Assembly (NCBI GenBank): GCA_019637225.1
Contig: JAHBWC010000001.1
Span: 62,001 to 126,000, forward strand
Reading direction: 5' to 3'
Source of the DNA: Labilithrix sp.
GTDB lineage: Bacteria; Myxococcota_A; Polyangia; Polyangiales; Polyangiaceae
Length of the DNA stretch: 64,000 nt
Part shown: positions 61,342 to 64,000 of the stretch, piece after piece
Position numbering within the stretch: the stretch's first letter is position 1
Layout of the letters: each line of letters opens with the position of its first letter
The notes under the pieces: model-generated
Seen by the model: the letters and a program-made list of their open reading frames with translations, nothing else
Databases searched by the model: none
What the model was told of the DNA's origin: nothing
Program-made: the position numbers and the translations under genes

Positions 61342-62342
61342 GCATCTACCACCCTCGCCAAGAATCCCCCACGCTCGAATACGGCTCGATCGGCTGGGAA
61401 GACGTTCCCGATTACATCTTCCCTGGCACGGACGACAACGATGGCCACACGCTCGTTCGCGTGCAGCTCTTCCGCGGCCGCGACGTGACCAAGCCGCTCT
61501 CCTCCACGCGGGCTCAGGGCATCCAACTCGTCGCGCATATCAACTCCCTCGGCGGCTTCCGGACCCCGCCGCACGGCACACGGTGTCTCGTCGCGATCCC
61601 TGCCGGGATGGAGCAGATCCCCGGCGCGGCGATGATCATGGGCATCGTCGAGAAGAGCAGCGAGCGGTTCGACACGCTGCCAAACGGGTCGGTGGCGATG
61701 AGCGCCGGGCAGGGCCAGGCGCGCGTGATCACGAACAACGACGGATCGATCACGCTGTTCTCGACGGACGACAACACCGCGAACGGGAAGAGCGTCTACG
61801 TTCGCGTTGCACCGGACGCGATCCAGTTCGTCGCACCGTGGGGAACGATCCGATGGGACGCGAGCGGGTTTCACCTGTTGCACTCCAGCGGGGCGAGTAT
61901 CGACCTGGGCGGGATCTACGGTCTGCCGGCGCCGCTGGACGCGCTCACGTCGTACGTGAAGCTGCAAGCGGCGAGCATCATCGGAACGGCGGTCACGCAG
62001 ACGTTCGGCACCGGCCTCGACACCCCCGACTCCCTCGTTGGGAAGGAACGAGCCACCGTCGTCCTCGAAGCCTTGCAGGACGAGATCAGCAAGATCTCGA
62101 TCTCACTCGTCGCGCTTCGTGTCGCGATGACCGCGATGCTGACCGAGTACGCCGCACAAGTCGGCTTCAACGGCCCCGGCGTCGCTGCGGGAATGGGAAT
62201 CGCAAAGCTCGCCGCCGCATGGGAGCTTCCGACGGACGGCGCCGGCGAGCTCCTTCTGTCGCAGGCCACGAACGTTGGCGAGAAGGCTGTCACGATCTCG
62301 ATCGCGCTCCCGAACCTCGGGACGTCGACGAATAGCAACTAA
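61338..62342 (+). CDS. Phage baseplate/spike protein, gpV-like
   Basis: 334 residues from ATG 61338. OB-fold-like N domain (LVRVQLFRGRDVTK, GTRCLVAIPAGMEQIPGAAM), then a beta-helix-like middle (VITNNDGSITLFSTDDN, IRWDASGFHLLHSSGASIDL) as in gpV/gp45 spikes, and a helical C terminus. Punctures the host envelope at the centre of the baseplate. A contractile or long non-contractile tail is therefore likely. Confidence 0.7.
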   Translation: MSIYHPRQESPTLEYGSIGWEDVPDYIFPGTDDNDGHTLVRVQLFRGRDVTKPLSSTRAQGIQLVAHINSLGGFRTPPHGTRCLVAIPAGMEQIPGAAMIMGIVEKSSERFDTLPNGSVAMSAGQGQARVITNNDGSITLFSTDDNTANGKSVYVRVAPDAIQFVAPWGTIRWDASGFHLLHSSGASIDLGGIYGLPAPLDALTSYVKLQAASIIGTAVTQTFGTGLDTPDSLVGKERATVVLEALQDEISKISISLVALRVAMTAMLTEYAAQVGFNGPGVAAGMGIAKLAAAWELPTDGAGELLLSQATNVGEKAVTISIALPNLGTSTNSN

Positions 62343-62479
62343 GTTTCGCAAGCGCGCGGGGGTTATGGCTTTCACTCGCGCGTTCGGCAAAAGTCCCTGT
62401 CGACGCCCTGGGGTGTGCGAATGGGCAATTCTTTGTGCGTGCGCCACACGCACTGAAGGGATCGAAGCCCCGATCCCTC

Positions 62480-62528
62480 GGGGCCGTCCGGTGTCCTGGT
62501 TTCTCGCCGGACGGCCCCGCGCACGGGC
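62480..62528 (+). promoter_or_regulatory. Hairpin between baseplate and tape-measure genes
   Basis: 12-bp perfect stem GGGGCCGTCCGG / CCGGACGGCCCC with a 25-base loop and no T run. Perhaps a transcript-stabilising or processing hairpin; the 200-base gap holds no gene. Confidence 0.5.
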
Positions 62529-62549
62529 GTTGGAATTGAATGTCAGCCG

Positions 62550-64000
62550 ATCTGCAATATAACGTCTCCGTAGTTTTCTCCAGCAGTGGCCGCATCGACG
62601 GTGGCCTGCAACGCATGCAGCGCGTGCAGGAGCAGGGCGCCGACAAGTACCTCGCGAAGGTCGCCGGCGCTGGTCAGCGGCTCTCTGCGTCCGTCGGTGG
62701 GGTGTTCGACTCGGCTGCATCTTCGTTCATCTCGACGGCCGGGACTGTCGGCGCGCTGGCCGGTACCGCGGCCGCTGCGGGCATCGGCAAGGCGCTCCAC
62801 ACCGGGATCGAATTCGCCGACACGATCGAACGCGCTCAGCTCGGCGTCGCGACCGTCAAGACTGCGCTCGGCGATATGCCGTTTCCGAAGGCGCTGCGCG
62901 AAGCCGTCGAAACGACCGAAGAGCTGCGCAAGGCAGCGGCGCGGCTCCCCGGCGAGTTCAAAGACGCGCTCGAGATGTATTCGTCGATCGTCCCGGCCGG
63001 TCAACAGCTCGGGCTCGATGACAAGATGATGACGAAGCTCGCGACGCGCGGCGTTGCGATGGCGGCGGCCCTCGGAATCAACCAAGCGACCTTCGCTCAC
63101 GAGCTTTCGTCTGCACTCGGCGGGCGCGTCACTTCGGCAATGCCGCTCGCGCGCAAGCTCGGGCTGCATCAGAGCGACTGGAAAAAGCTGAAACCGCAAG
63201 AGCGCGTCGACTACTTCGACAAGCTCTTTACCAAGGCCGATCCGGCGATCGAAGCCTACTCGCATTCTTGGGCTGGTCTCACTTCCGCGACGAAGGACAA
63301 CGGGAGGAACGTCGCGCGCGCGTTCGCCGATCCGCTGTTCGGTTCCGTCAAGCGCGAGCTCGAACGTGGCCTTGACTGGTTCGGGGCGAACGAGTCGAGC
63401 GTAATGACTTGGGCGTCGACGCTCGGGCATTACGTCTCCTACGCGTTCGATCGCGGGCTCGACAAGATCCGCGAATGGGGCCCCGCCGCTCTCACGTTCG
63501 CGCGCACCGTCGGTCATGGCCTTTCGTCCGCGTTCAACGCGGCCTCGCCATACCTCGCGCGCCTCGAGAAGCTCACGCTGCGGTTCATGTCGGATCCGCA
63601 GGCCCTCGACAAGCTCGCAAAGGTCGCCGGTACGCTCGTCGCCGCGCGCGCGGGTGTCGGCGCACTCGGGGTCGGCTCGTCGGGTCTCTCGTCCCTCGCG
63701 CCGCTCCTCGGATCGGTCGGCGGCGGCGCGGCAAGCCTCGCCGCGATGGCCCCCGTCACGGCCGGTGCAGCCGCCGCGCTCGGGCTGCTCGCGATCGGCA
63801 CGTACGGTGCGACGAGCGCGCTGACCGACGGCTCGAGCCGCTACCACGATGCGGCCGTGAAGTTCGCCGCGTCGATTGGCGTGAAAACGACCGAGACGGC
63901 GGCATCGCTTACCCGCCTCGAGACCAGCGTGCGCCCGATTACGGAGCTGTTCGGAACGGTGCTCCTCGCGAAGCTCGACCTGATGGCCACGGGAATCCAG
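62550..64000 (+). CDS. Phage tail tape-measure protein (3' truncated)
   Basis: Open from ATG 62550 to the window end (483 codons visible). N terminus MSADLQYNVSVVFSSSGRID, then long helical regions, hydrophobic Ala/Gly-rich segments (AALGLLAIGTYGATSA; TLVAARAGVGALGVGSSG) and repeated Ser/Thr-Ala-Gly pieces typical of tape-measure proteins. Sets tail length and is ejected with DNA. Follows the baseplate gene after a hairpin. Confidence 0.75.

Noticed and set aside
1..64000. CRISPR arrays and rRNA/tRNA genes
   Set aside because: No regularly spaced direct repeats of CRISPR size and no rRNA or tRNA signature were found on reading both strands.

Overview
The window is GC-rich, with abundant lipoproteins, Cys-rich secreted proteins ending in a membrane helix plus an Arg tail (MYXO-CTERM-like), sigma54 enhancer-binding proteins and sigma54 promoters. 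Together these suggest a Myxococcota genome, probably Polyangiales-like. That is an inference from gene style; no rRNA, tRNA or CRISPR array was seen.

Layout. (1) 1-2.1 kb: right end of a prophage (LamG-like tail protein, lysis genes, endolysin) closed by a strong terminator. (2) 2.1-3.4 kb: two unknown genes and an XRE regulator. (3) 3.4-16.4 kb: an envelope/magnesium island. Two copies of a [carboxypeptidase-regulatory-like lipoprotein + MgtE] pair flank a Cys-rich protein and a lipoprotein/OmpA pair; the second mgtE is interrupted by an IS3-family (IS2-type) element. (4) 16.6-23.9 kb: a mobile cassette of a large serine recombinase (itself interrupted by an IS21-like element), two ParB-like proteins and a small protein. 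(5) 23.9-34.4 kb: two leftward operons, one with an outer-membrane channel, small membrane protein, universal stress protein and MgtC, the other a heavy-metal-type RND efflux system with a paralogous small membrane protein. (6) 34.4-43.8 kb: two lipoproteins, a KinB-like histidine kinase with an AlgB/NtrC-like regulator, a second NtrC-like activator with a degenerate receiver, and a small membrane protein. (7) 43.9-51.1 kb: a tightly coupled five-gene operon (SIS+HAD fusion, phosphoribosyltransferase-like, Orc/Cdc6-like P-loop ATPase, unknown Rossmann-like protein, PfkB kinase). This is the best candidate for a little-described system. (8) 51.5-64 kb: left end of a prophage (integrase, regulators, RepA-like ATPase, terminase, baseplate and tape-measure genes).

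How it fits together. A 13-bp palindrome (consensus TGGCRNWTYGCCA) recurs in front of most operons in regions 3-6, often as two copies 30-45 bp apart. Near-consensus sigma54 promoters lie close to it at 7554, 10600, 34283 and 42261. Since the same region encodes two sigma54 activators and a sensor kinase, I infer a co-located sigma54 regulon joining Mg2+ transport (MgtE, MgtC), metal efflux, outer-membrane proteins and stress functions. Both IS elements are flanked by exact target duplications, and removing them restores the interrupted reading frames, so they are recent insertions.
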